From Mortierella sp. BCC40632 (Eukaryota > Mortierellomycota > Mortierellomycetes > Mortierellales > Mortierellaceae): a stretch of 64,000 nt of DNA. The DNA is taken from contig WAEK01000015.1 of assembly GCA_011634665.1 (NCBI GenBank), positions 1,162,501 through 1,226,500 on the forward strand, in the 5' to 3' direction. The notes beneath the pieces were generated by a model that saw nothing but the letters and a program-made list of their open reading frames with translations, was not told where the DNA came from and searched no databases. This document shows positions 35,800 to 46,938 of this stretch, in pieces; the stretch's first letter is position 1; each line of letters starts with the position of its first letter. A program made the position numbers and the translations under genes.

Positions 35800-36442
35800 T
35801 CTGAAATTCTCCGCGAGAAAGAATGACGGCGTTGAGTGTTCTTGGCGCGAAAAATAAAGACAGCTTGCTCCAATGCGCCCACAAACAATATGAGGCGCTT
35901 CACCAGTCACAGATTCCTTTGAGAAAAAAAAAAGAGCAAATCGAGTACAAATTCGGTATGGTTAGGTCGGGGGCCAATTCCACAGTCCATGTGCTCTAAA
36001 TGTTTGCTGCGGACACACTGCGGGTTCGAGAGGAGGGAACCCTCTATTTCATTCAGAGTTCGCCTAGGTAGGCCATCGACTGGTTGATTCCCACGGAGAG
36101 GTTTGGGCGGCGATGCGTGAGGGAGCTTTCTTCCTTTTTGCCAAGTTGTCTGATGTTGAGGACGGATCAGGAAAGTAAGGTTGCGGGATGGATAACCTTC
36201 TTTTCTGGTACGTAAGGGGATTTTGTATCCTCTCTCAGCCTCAAGCGTCTCTTTCTCTTGCTGAGAACAGTAACCCTACCGGAAGCCAGATTCTTTTCAT
36301 TTAAATACAGAGACGATCCTTTTTCCTTATTTTTATTTTTTTTTCTCATCATCTTCTTCACAATTCCTTTTCTGCAACTCCTATCCAACGACAAACTGTC
36401 AATCTTTTTCTAAATCCTCCTCCACGTTCCGAACAAGACATC
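35800..36442. other. Spacer between the GNAT paralogues
   Basis: Contains the poly(A) signal of copy A, a TTTAAATA box (36299-36306) about 140 bp before the copy B start, and a T-rich leader. No gene is seen. Confidence 0.6.
35853..35858 (+). terminator. Candidate poly(A) signal of GNAT copy A
   Basis: AATAAA 54 bp downstream of the stop codon. Confidence 0.5.
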
Positions 36443-38412
36443 ATGGTGACTGAAGCATTCCTCGAGACTACCAAGAGACCCAACAACATTGACCTTGGTG
36501 ATGGACTGTTGTTGCGCTGGTCCGTTCCCGAAGATGCCGAAGACATTGCCAAATGTCTTGGCGAAGCATTCCGCGTAAGGATCTGAGGATCTGACTCGTA
36601 CTCTATTAATGCGGAATAACTTGATCAAAGCTGGACCTGGCATTTTTGAGGCATTGTGATTGATCTTTAACGCTCTTTTCTGATACATAGTGGATTAGAT
36701 TGGGTATCAATTTTGAGGATCATGAGCACCCAGAGCCAAACGAATGGGTCAGGACTGGTGTGGTATGTAATTTCTACCTTGATCTGCTCTGGATCTATTC
36801 CCGGAAAGAGACCCCCTCTCCCCTCTTTCAAGGAAACGAATCAACTCAACACTGTCGTTTCCTTTATTTTCTTTTTCTTCTCTAGATGCGTTTGATGAGT
36901 GGAAACAGCAGGGTTATGACGCCATACGACTATGCCGTGGTCGAGAACACACTTGCCAAGCCAGACCAGCATCGCATTGTGGCCGCTGTGTGTCTTCAAA
37001 TTGTCAATGGGTACTATGGCAGCACCCCGATTACCTTTGGCAAGCCAGAGGCTGTCGGATCTCTCCCAGGTAGGAATGATGAAACTCTGAGGCGACCTTG
37101 TAGGTCTCTTTTGACGAAGACAAGAAATCGAGTGGTCTGCTGATTATTTTTTTTTTTTCCTCCTCTCTTTCCAGAGTTTCGCTCAAAGGGTCTGATTCGC
37201 CACATTTTCCTCGATATGATTCACCCGGCGTCCGAGGCTCGAGGAGATGTGATTCAATTTGTCCCTGGTATCCCCCATTTCTATCTCCAGTTCGGATATG
37301 AGTACGCGCTCGGCATCAGAAAGAGAGGTTTCTACCGCGATTATGAGAAGCAGATCCCCAAGTTGCCAGAACATGAAACAAAGGAGCCCTTCTACCTTCG
37401 TGCACCCACTCTGGAGGATGTCCCAGCATTGCTTGGTCTCAGCACATACGAAAAGATGTATAACAAGGCTGGGATTGGAATGATCTATGACCAAGACTTT
37501 TGGGAGTACGTGGCCGATGTTGGACCCAGGACTGCAAAGACCAAGCAGGACTTTGAGCGAATTGTCCGGATTGTTGTAGACGAAAAGACTGGCAAGGATG
37601 CTGGAGTTATCATGGCCATTTTCAGAACCAACATTCTTGTGGTCAACCTCTTTACCTTGAACGAAGGCTACTCTTACCGTGACTCTTTCCACTCTGCTCT
37701 AAGACTGTTGATCGAGTATGCAAAGAAGCCTCAAGAATGGGAGCTTCGTATTGATGCCGAGAATGCCAAGGCTGCAAAGGACTCAGAGCAAGCCGATGAA
37801 ACGAAAGAGAACAAGGAAGAACAAGATGCCGAGTCGAAGGAGCCGGAAGATAAGAAGATCAACACGGTTGGCATCATGCTGGACTCTCAGCATCCTGCTA
37901 TGCAGCTGGTCAACGCAGATCTCGATCCAGAGCCAAACCGTTTCCGAATCTATACTCGCATCAACTCCTACCCAGCCTTCTTGCTCAAGGTTCGATCCAC
38001 CCTTGAGGAGCGTCTTGCCAAGTCGTGCTTTGCAGGAATCTCAGTTACGATGCATCTTGATTTCTATCGTCGTATTGTTGGCTGCACGGGTCGTGGCGTG
38101 GAGCTTGTATTTGAGAATGGCAAGCTTGTCAAAGCCGAAGACTGGGTTCCACCTTCTCCACAGGCAGTAATGGAGGCTGCTCGAGCGAGGATTGCTCTGG
38201 CTAAGGAGGAGGGTCGTCCGGATAAGAAGCCTTTGGTGTTTAAGGCTAGCTTTGCACCCAAGTCGTTCACTCGTTTGGTGGTGGGTGACTTGAGCATTGA
38301 CGAGATGCTTGACTTTTACACAGACTGCGAGGTTGAGGGCAAGGAGGCTAAACAGATGCTTAACATCTTGTTCCCCAAGCAAGAGTTCCACCTAGATTTG
38401 TTCTGGTGGTAA
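36443..38412 (+). CDS. GNAT-family acetyltransferase-like protein, copy B
   Basis: Four exons (36443-36574, 36691-36762, 36886-37069, 37175-38412) give 541 aa. Exons 2 and 3 have exactly the lengths of copy A (72 and 184 nt) and all three introns share phase. Matching landmarks are GDGLLLRWSVPEDAEDIAKC, SRVMTPYDYAVVENTLAKPD, FRSKGLIRHIFLDMIHPASE, GIPHFYLQFGYEYALG, RINSYPAFLLKVRSTLEERL, GRPDKKPLVFKASFAPKSFT and RLVVGDLSIDEMLDFYTD, ending HLDLFWW. The acidic linker (~residues 345-385) is Glu/Lys-rich and differs from copy A, as does the N-terminus. Function as in copy A: probable acyl-CoA-dependent N-acyltransferase, substrate unknown. Confidence 0.87.
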
Positions 38413-38725
38413 ACTATACCCGCCGCATTGCATATGGTTAATAAAACGCGTGACAGTCACGTTTTTTTTTTTTTTTTTTTTGGTGGGTGGGTGGTGGTGC
38501 GAGCTTAAAATTGGTTGGGTAAGAGATTCGCGCATTCAAAAAAAAAGAAAAAAAATGCACTCTTTCGCAAGCAGGCTCCTGACCATTGAATCAGCTTGTT
38601 CTTCTCTTTTCTGACGTAAAAAAAAAGAAAAAAAAGAAAAAAGATAAAGCTCTGTCAACGGACTTCAAAGACAAGTGCTTTCTATCAGCTAACACCAACA
38701 AAACAGGATTGGACATTGTGGACAA
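38413..38725. other. Short intergenic region with poly-A/T runs
   Basis: Copy B 3' end, a T20 run (38462-38481), GGTGGGTGGGTGG (38482-38495) and several A runs. No gene is seen. Confidence 0.6.
38440..38445 (+). terminator. Candidate poly(A) signal of GNAT copy B
   Basis: AATAAA 28 bp after the stop codon. Confidence 0.5.
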
Positions 38726-40704
38726 ATGAGTGAAGCAGATGGCGCAGGTCAGGGCAACACTGCGACAAATGCCTCACAACAAGCGTCGGAACTGATGGCT
38801 ACTTCATCCACATTACAGACAAATGCGACACCACAAACTGAGGAAACTGTCCAAGATATGACCACAGGCCCTGGGAATGGCCAAAAGAGAACTTCTATGG
38901 CTACACTCTCTGCACTGCCCACGACAGACTCTCTTGGCAACAATACCGAGGGCGCAGCCGTCTATCAAGCGGCGGTCAAAGAGACAGAATACCCACCTCG
39001 ACCTCGCTCTGAACCTACAGTAGTCAGCAATGATGGTAATAACTCTGGAAGACCAACCTACAGTATGAGTCATTGTTGCCACCTTCAGTTGGAAACGATA
39101 AAGTCTTGCGGTCAAAAATGTCTGAACCCTCAACTTTTTGTCTCTTTTCTCGACTCTGCCACTCTTGGGGTGCAACTAGCTCCTGATTCGAATACATCAA
39201 CACCAATACCATTACTTACACTATCTGAGCCTCTTTCAAAGGTCGGTACCATATGCATGTCCTTGGATTCGGGAGAGAGAGCGTTTCCTCTGCAGCAACA
39301 CATGGTCGCACTAGCTAATTCATCCAGTCTACAATAGGCAACAGCCACTCCTGCTTCGAATCATTCAGTTTCCACACCTTTTCAGTCAGAACCGTCTTCG
39401 ACATCGTCTATATCAGGATCGCCCTCACAACTTGCTAAAGCTGGAGAGACCACTCATAAAAAGCAGGCATCGGCAATTACAGGACCAGGAGGCAAGGGCA
39501 AGGAACAGGTGACAGAGACGATTGATCCTGTGGCCTCTTACTCAGCCTGGCGGAAGAAACGAGATACAGAGTCAGTACAAGGAACTCAGACGTTAATGGA
39601 ATCTTTCTTGAAGCAACATTCAGCCTACGATGTTCTCCCTGTTAGTTATCGACAGATTGTCCTTGACACTACTTTGTTGGTTAAGAAAGCTCTGAGTGTC
39701 TTGATTCAGTACAGTAAGGCAGCCTAACACCTCTGGATGTCTGACATGAGAGATGATTAACTACTCGAATGCTTCTACGGAGCAGGTAGTGAATCTCAAA
39801 AAAAAAAAAAAAAAAAAAAAGTCTCTAAACTGCTGTTTTTTTGGGGCGGTGTTTTATAGATGTTGTATCAGCACCGCTCTGGGATTCGACCAATCGAAAG
39901 TTTGCCGGCATGTTGACAGCGACGGATTTTATCAACTTGATCCAGTTTTACTACCAACATTCGTCTTACAGTGCTGCCATTCGTGAGATGGATCAATTTC
40001 AAATCTCCCAACTACGAGGTACTTGGCTGTAGGCATAACACTGCTACGCATATTCATAGGGTCCTCCTCTCTTGCTTTCAATATCTTTATTTTATATCTG
40101 ACGCCTTGAAAAAGATTGCCAGGAGGAATACGTTCTATCATAACATGTTTGGCTTTGATCTGTTGTGTCCTTGACATTAGATGTAGAAAAGGTGATTGGG
40201 GTACCGCCTCCAGAGCTCTTTTCGCTTCACCCACTCCAGTCTCTTTATGATGCCTGTCAGCTACTGGTGGAGTCTAGAGCACACCGACTTCCGTTAGTGG
40301 ATATGGACTCTGAGTCTGGTGAAGAGATGATTGTGTCTTGCTTGACACAGTACCGCATTCTCAAGTTTATAGCGATGAATGTAAGTGTTTTTGGACTGGA
40401 AGACTTTTTCTGCCACATGGACTAGCAGACGAAAAAGGGCGAAGAGGCCTACAGCAGGGAATTTTGCCGTTAACAAAAACAAAAAACAAAAAATTGTTCC
40501 CGCATTTTTTTTTGGGGGGGGATACACTGGTAGTTTCCTGATGAGAAGACACTTCGCCAACCCTTGTCGGAGCTCAAGATCGGAGTGTACACGGACCTTG
40601 CCGTAGCAGATCTGTCCACTCCTGTGATTGATGTGATCAACATGTTTGTCAAGCGAAAGATTTCGTCTGTTCCTATTGTGGACGAAGATGGTAAGTGCCC
40701 CCCC

Positions 40705-40736
<32 letters not shown>

Positions 40737-41274
40737 TAGAAGAACTCCCTCTTTTGACTGACATCCTTCCCCACCACCACCATCCTTCCCTCCCCTCTTC
40801 TCTTTGTTATTACAGGCGTTGTCTTGAACGTATTTGAGACGGTGGATGTGATGGTATGTCAAGACAGTCGAGTATTTTCTCCTATAGACCAGAAATGACA
40901 ACCAAGCCAAGCACACTAATAATCACCATTTTTCTTGGTTGGTGCCATTGTCGTACTCTGAAATAGTCCTTAGTGAAGCTTGGGGCCTATCGGGATCTTG
41001 ACATGTGTGTCGCAGATGCTCTCCATCGAAGGCCGGATGATTTTGCAGGAGTTCACACCTGTACCCTCAATGACAGTCTATCCTCCATCTTTGGAACGAT
41101 ACGCAAGTCTCAGGTCCATCGATTGATTGTGGTGGATAGTGGAAACAAACTTCAGGGAATTGTCAGTTTGTCAGACATTATGCGGTATTTGATCGGTAGC
41201 TGTCCAAGTGTTGAGAGTGACCTAGAAGGGGATCATGCAACGCAAGAGGTAGATCCGAGTCCACCTCAACAGGG

Positions 41275-41308
<34 letters not shown>

Positions 41309-41422
41309 CAGAGCAAAATCAACATAGCCTCTATTGATTCCAACCAAGAGCAACCAACAACTGCAACAACAACAACTGCTGGAGATGAGAAAACACAGCC
41401 AAGTAATGACGAGGCTCGGTGA
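38726..41422 (+). CDS. SNF4: AMPK/SNF1 kinase gamma subunit
   Basis: Proposed exons: 38726-39062, 39345-39713, 39860-40018, 40181-40380, 40534-40690, 40816-40853, 40967-41422, giving 571 aa. It is the nucleotide-sensing subunit of the SNF1/AMPK heterotrimer that controls growth under energy stress. Four CBS repeats are recognisable: [107 protein letters not shown], and [20 protein letters not shown] with [17 protein letters not shown]. The N-terminal ~200 residues are Ser/Thr-rich and disordered; the first intron border is the least certain. The start of exon 5 could be 40534, 40546 or 40549. A GCAGGA hexamer array (41275-41310) encodes a Gln-Glu run in the tail, absent from yeast Snf4. Confidence 0.93.
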
Positions 41423-41514
41423 GTTAGGAGAACAAAAAGAAAAGAAAAAAAAAAAAAAAAAAAAAAAATTGAGGCATGGCCAGTATCTTGCAACCCCCCA
41501 TAGAGTCATAAATC

Positions 41515-41520
41515 AATAAA
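41515..41520 (+). terminator. Candidate poly(A) signal of SNF4
   Basis: AATAAA 93 bp after the SNF4 stop. The convergent MTR3 gene has its own signal 108 bp further on. Confidence 0.5.
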
Positions 41521-41627
41521 CACCAGGCCCTTCTTCGGTGGAATAAAGAAAGATCCGAGGTAGTGTGTACTCGAACTTTTTTTTTTTTTTTTGTGTGTGT
41601 GTGTGTGTGCGTGTGTGTTTTTGTGAA

Positions 41628-41633
41628 TTTATT
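41628..41633 (-). terminator. Candidate poly(A) signal of MTR3
   Basis: TTTATT on the plus strand reads AATAAA on the minus strand, 89 bp beyond the MTR3 stop codon. Confidence 0.5.
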
Positions 41634-41721
41634 ATTATTATTTCTCTCTTTCCCCTTTCTTTCCTGTAGGGATCGACAAACTCCTGAGCCATTTTTTTTT
41701 TCGAGTCTTTTCTTGTCTCGA

Positions 41722-42467
41722 TTACCGCGTTTCCTTCTCATCGATAGACTCGATCAGAGCATGGCGCATGACAGCATAGATCTTGTTGCATGCTTCTATG
41801 CAATGCTCAACAGACTAGAAAACAGAAAATAGATGCGGACAAAAAGAAAGAAAGAATCCAGATCAGGATAAAAAGCGACAACAAGAGTACAGGTGACCAG
41901 ACCGACGAAAACGAAAAATGACATGAATAATAATAGTAATAAATAAATAAATCAATCTATAGCCCTTCCTCCCCCTCCCCAAATTCTTACCTGAGACACA
42001 ACCGAGCGATCCACCTTTCCGTTCTGGAGCACATGTGTGACCTCGTTCAACGAAGGCATGTAAGCAACCATGATCGAACCCTCCTCAAATTTCTCTTCTT
42101 CCAAATCTGCATCCATAAGAATCTGTGGTGTCCTTAATGATACCGCTGCAGAAGAGTTCGAATCTGAAGAAGTAAAAGTACGATCCATGATCACATAGGA
42201 GGCGGAACAAGCAGCGACCAAATCAACCATCTCAATGCCTGCATGAGCAAGGGCAACCGATGCTGCTGTAATGGCAGCGGCAAAGCAAGAGGAAAGACCA
42301 TCGCATTCGAGAACAGTGATATAGACATCAATTGCAGACTTTGGAAGAAGTTCTAGTCGTACGGCGGGAGTTAGGGCTTGTGTCAAGATCATGGAAAGCT
42401 CGCGCTCTTGTGGATCCTAATAGGAAAGAGTCATCAAATATTCCAGACATGAGCGATTAGGAAACGG

Positions 42468-42503
<36 letters not shown>

Positions 42504-43560
42504 GCTTCTTTTCATGGGGAGAATGAGCAAAGTCTTGAACGGGTCGCGATAAATAAAAAAGATGGAATTGTGAAGGCTGATGGTAGTGGTAGTGACGGTA
42601 GTGAAAGTAGTTGTGGTTGTGGGTATGACAATAGGCGGATCATTACTCTGATATGGTTTCTGCGTTTCACACAGGCAAATGTCGCAAACTTGAATTCACA
42701 GTTCAAGGTTCCTGTTCCACTGAATCCATATCCACTCTTCTTGATAGGACGGGGTCCATACCTAGATCATCCCCCAAAAAAGTGATCACCAAGAGTGGAA
42801 GAGGAAGAAGGAAGAAGTCAGTATCAACAGCATCTTGAGAATAATAATAATAATAATAATGAGGCCAGTTCCGTTGACATGCAAGGAAAGAACCAACAGG
42901 AGGACAGATGATGAGACAAGTAGCCACCCTTACACGCCACAGGCAATCTTGGTCTTTTCCAATTCAATATAGGCCGAGCCGTTTGCTTGACTGATCAATC
43001 CTGTCTTGAGGTCTACCAGCCAGGCGTACAAGTTAATAGAGATAAACAGTGGTGGTCAGTTCCAACTGATAGAGAATCCTGTAGGTGCTCTTGAGAACCC
43101 AAAAGTTAAAGAGCTGACAGCGGATCGAGGTATCGTGAACAAAAGAAAAAGTCCTCTAGCTCAGAGCAGTCTAGCTCATAACTGCGGTTCAGGTTGTCCT
43201 TTGTCAAACTCCCGACGCCCTCATGAGTAGGTGACCGTCCATGATTTTCAATAGTATCGAACACGGAACTTTTTTTGTAGTATTCTCCTGTATTTCCCAT
43301 CTGCAGTACAGCTTCAGCATTTCCAGCCTACGCAATAGAGACAGTTGTGTACCCCTCTCTCTCCCTTTTTCCTCTCCTCGCGTTAAAGTGCTAGTAGAGT
43401 GCGAGGAAGGAGGAAACTTACAAATGAGTCGAATGTCTTCTGGCTGTCTGTTGGCATCATGACGGCGTTCTTCCTGAGGTGACCATCTCTTTTGGTCGAG
43501 AGCATATTCGACAAGTGGGGGAACGCTGAGTTCAGGTCCTGGGACACGCTTTCGATCCAT
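41722..43560 (-). CDS. MTR3: RNA exosome core subunit MTR3 (EXOSC6-like)
   Basis: Five exons (43560-43422, 43012-42934, 42761-42647, 42416-41991, 41814-41722) join in phase to 283 aa. It is one of the six RNase PH-like ring subunits of the exosome, catalytically inactive in eukaryotes, acting in nucleus and cytoplasm on 3' RNA processing. Evidence in order: RQPEDIRLIYLKTGLISQAN, GSAYIELEKTKIACGVYGPR, LNCEFKFATFACVKRRNHIR, DPQERELSMILTQALTPAVR, LELLPKSAIDVYITVLECDG, ASVALAHAGIEMVDLVAACS, and the closing helix CIEACNKIYAVMRHALIE. The loop after FTSSDSNSSAA is a Ser-rich insertion. RRP46 and RRP41 are the nearest alternatives, but the KTG-LISQANGSAYIE start and long length favour MTR3. It converges with SNF4. 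Confidence 0.92.
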
Positions 43561-43943
43561 CTTTTTAATAGTTGATTGAAGTTGGTTGCCTGTGAGCGAG
43601 TCTTTGTTGAGGAAATGGAATGAACGAAGTTCAGGCTTTTTTTCTTTTTTTTTGTGTGTGTGTGTGTGTGTGACTGCCACGTTGTTTTGATCGCGCTGGA
43701 GATACACCACGACGTGGCACGGACCGCCGCAATATCACAGAGAATCAATGGTGGCCACGGAAAAAAAAAATATGGATAGGATTTGAAGATCCGTTTAATG
43801 GTCGATGTCTATCTGTGCAATTGAATATTACGAAAGCTGATTGTGTGTGTGTGTGTGTGTGCGGGGCGTGAGAGGGGGAGAACCAAATGAAGAAGAAGAG
43901 AAATAAAAGAGAGTATGCGAAAATTTTAATTCAACTTTTTTTT
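43561..43943. other. Spacer between MTR3 and WKF-domain gene
   Basis: Contains two short GT tracts (43655-43671, 43841-43861) and A-rich sequence; no gene. Both neighbours are on the minus strand. Confidence 0.6.
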
Positions 43944-44258
43944 TTATCCAAGGACGCGGAGAACTTCCAAGGCCCTAGCAGCCTTGACTTCAGCTACCCG
44001 CTTGGCCTCTTCCTTTTCTGCTTCTGCAGCCTCTTGAGCAGCCTTTTCTTCTTCATTAACAGGTGTGCTTGACTCTGACTCTGACTCTGACTCTGATCCT
44101 GATCCTGATCCCGATCCCGACTCTGGCTCCTTCATCTCCTGATCTTGATCTTGCTTTGGCTCTTCAGGCTCTGGCTCCTCGACAATCTTTTTAGCCTCCA
44201 GAAGCGTGGCCTATTTCATTTAATAGAAAACAGAGTATTACATGATAAGTGGGGAGTA

Positions 44259-44290
<32 letters not shown>

Positions 44291-45234
44291 TGAATAGGCA
44301 TAGTTGACGATCAATGATTGTGGTTACATGAAATAAAAGAGTCAAATAGAAAGGAAAAAAAAATCCAAATAACAATTAAACATACTGATCTAGCAGCACC
44401 CTTGAGGTCATGAATGTAATCCAAAAAGACACTCCAATGCGTGCTGGGCAAAAGCTTGTCATTGTAAATGTTGCTCAGGAGCCAGACCTGCTTAAGCTTC
44501 TGAAACTTCCATGTCTCCCGAGATCGCTTCCATTCTACCAAGTATGCAAGGCCTTTGTTTCCACAGAAGAAGAAGAAAAATCGGTTCGATTGAAGGTGAG
44601 CCAGATGCTTGCACAGAAATCAAAGAAAAGAAAAGTCCTCATTCCACTGAATAAAGTCATCATTACCTGGCGTTGAAGTATCAAGAGTCTTGAGCTGAGC
44701 GTCTTCTTCAGTGGTATTCTTCTTGGACTTTTTAGATGGCTTCTCCTTGCTGTCTGAACTAGACTTGCGCTTTGATTTCTTTTCCTTCTTTTTGTCCGAC
44801 TCGTCCTCGCTGTCGCTGCTACTGCTGCTGTCATTATCCGATCCGTTGTCACCCTTGACTTGGTACGAGGTATCCTTCAATTGCTCAGCATTGTCATCTT
44901 CTGAGGTCTTTAGGAATTGCTTCCACTTGTGAGTCTTGTTCTGAATAGCACTCTTTTGGTTGGCAGCCTCTTTCGTGGCCTTCTTTTTGGCCTCCTCGGC
45001 CTCCCTACGGAGGCGTTTGCGTTCTAGCTTTGCCTGTATCTGAGCATCTGTCTTTACATGACGCTCCTTCTTCTTTTTCACGGCTGGGATGTCGATGAGG
45101 GGCGTGTTATCTGTGGTCGAGCCGGTTCCTGTGTTTGCTTCTGTGTCGGAGCCGGGTGACTGTGGTTCAGCTACGAGCTTGGCCTTCTTGTCTGGCTTGG
45201 GCACACTGGGCCGCTTTGATTTTGAGTCGGACAT
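43944..45234 (-). CDS. WKF-domain protein, C7orf50-like
   Basis: Three exons (45234-44667, 44534-44386, 44210-43944) join in phase to 327 aa. The start MSDSKSKRPSVPKPDKKAK was chosen over an upstream in-frame ATG at 45363, which sits before an A17 run. The N-terminal ~190 residues are Lys/Glu/Ser-rich with coiled coil (AKLERKRLRREAEEAKKKAT) and basic blocks, fitting nuclear or nucleolar targeting. Exon 2 holds the WKF domain: ETWKFQKLKQVWLLSNIYND, then HWSVFLDYIHDLKGAARS. The last residues (RALEVLRVLG) match the C-terminal helix of human C7orf50. Exon 3 also carries a Gly-Ser/Glu-Ser hexamer repeat (44070-44126). Human C7orf50 is a nucleolar, RNA-associated protein of unclear role; a ribosome-biogenesis function is inference. 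Confidence 0.85.
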
Positions 45235-45993
45235 GGGGAGAACTGGACTTGGATTAATGCAATGAGTTTGTCTTTTTTTTTTTTTTTTTTTTAAATGTGT
45301 GTTGTGTGTGTGTCTTGAATGTTGTTTGAACAAATCCTGACAGTCACGGCAGCGCAATTTCAAGTCAAAGACGACTAGACTCTACAGACAAACCTTGTCA
45401 GCGCTGGATAGACCCAAGGCCTGCCCTTAAAATAGTAGCTAGACCTCATTCTGGGGCCCTCTGATTCGTACGATGGTGACACAGCAGGGAAGGGCAGATA
45501 GGCCGACGCGGTGAATGGGCGCCGGAAGAATTGGAGCGGGAAACACAAGAAGGGCTACAAGAAGGGCTGGCTCTGATCATCGTTAGTCCAGATCTGTCCT
45601 TGTGAAGGAAGTGGGCGGGGAGAGGAGAGATCATCTGGTCCTGCGCATCATATCTTTTTGGACCCTTTAACATGCTTCTCAGGGGCGGGGGCGGGGGAGG
45701 TTCCCGCCAGTGGTTTGGTATGGAGAGGCCGAAAATGAGGAGGAGCACGGTCTACTATCTAGGACAGCCTTGATAATGCAGGCTAGAGAGACCGAGCGGC
45801 GACAACGGGGACACAAGGACAGGCCAGCATGTCACCTGGTCCAGGCCCAGGTGCAGTGGGGGCAATCGAGACAAAGGGAAAGGAGAGGAAGGGGGGGACC
45901 TGAAGATGAATGGATGAATGAATGGATGATTAGAGAGAAAGAAGGCCTGGGAATGTTAGAAACGCGCAAAAAGACAAGATAAGACAGATAGTC

Positions 45994-46057
<64 letters not shown>

Positions 46058-46546
46058 CAGACAAGACAGACAGAGAAAAGACAAGTTACAGTGGGTAGAA
46101 CAACCGAGCCCTGTGTAATGTGATTGCGGCTCTCATCGGGCGGGCTGAAAGGGATGGGCGATCGGTTCGATGAATTGAATCAATGAGCGTTCCCAGAGAG
46201 AGAGAGAGAGAGAGAGAGTCGACAGAGTTGTCGTGTATTCTTGCAGCGGGTGATCCATTTCTTTTCTTTCTCTTCTCTCTTTTCTCTTTTTCTATCTTTT
46301 CTAGCAATTTCATTCCATCTGCGCCGTCTCCTTTTTTCCCATCCATTTTCCACATTACTTCACTTCTCCTCCTCCTTCTCTTCTTCTTCTTCTTTTTCTT
46401 CCTCTGTCCGCCTGTCTCTCTCTCTCTCTCTCTGTCTCTTCTCTTTCTTTCTCTCCTTCTCTCACTCTCACTCCTTTTCACCACCAGCCAACCAACCCAT
46501 CTCTATCGTCCGTCCCAACCGAATCACTTCGCGTCTCGTCCTCCTC

Positions 46547-46581
<35 letters not shown>

Positions 46582-46654
46582 CCCTACCCTTGGCCCCGTT
46601 GCCCCGCTCTCTGACCCTGTTCCTCGCCACTGTTACCGAACGCATCATCCCGCC
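45235..46654. other. Divergent intergenic region with GACA repeat
   Basis: It holds an A/T run (45275-45292), a GACA tetranucleotide array and a long CT-rich stretch (46250-46580) that is probably the 5' UTR of SLA1. No gene is recognised. Confidence 0.6.
45994..46053. repeat. (GACA)n microsatellite
   Basis: About fifteen perfect GACA units, continued by imperfect GACAA and GACA copies to 46072. Confidence 0.95.
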
Positions 46655-46868
46655 ATGCCATTCTTAAAGATCTGCAAGGCTCTCTATGACTATGATGCCA
46701 ACACGGATGAGGAGATGACCATCAAGGAGGACGATGTTCTCTACATCTTAGAAGACGACGATCCCGAGTGGTGGAAGGCAAAGCTCAAGACTGCCGATCC
46801 TAACGAGCTCCGTGTTGGTCTTATACCCAGCAACTATGTTGAACCCGTAAGACTTTCTCTCTCTCCCT

Positions 46869-46938
<70 letters not shown>

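Noticed and set aside
41419..41831. Extra SNF4 exon using GTGAGT at 41419 and an acceptor at 41669
   Set aside because: The would-be exon overlaps the last exon of MTR3 on the other strand and encodes an unlikely Phe-rich peptide; SNF4 has a TGA at 41420.
43140..43205. tRNA-like A-box/B-box sequence (CTAGCTCA ... GGTTCAGG)
   Set aside because: No 7-bp acceptor stem or anticodon arm can be folded; it lies in an intron of MTR3.
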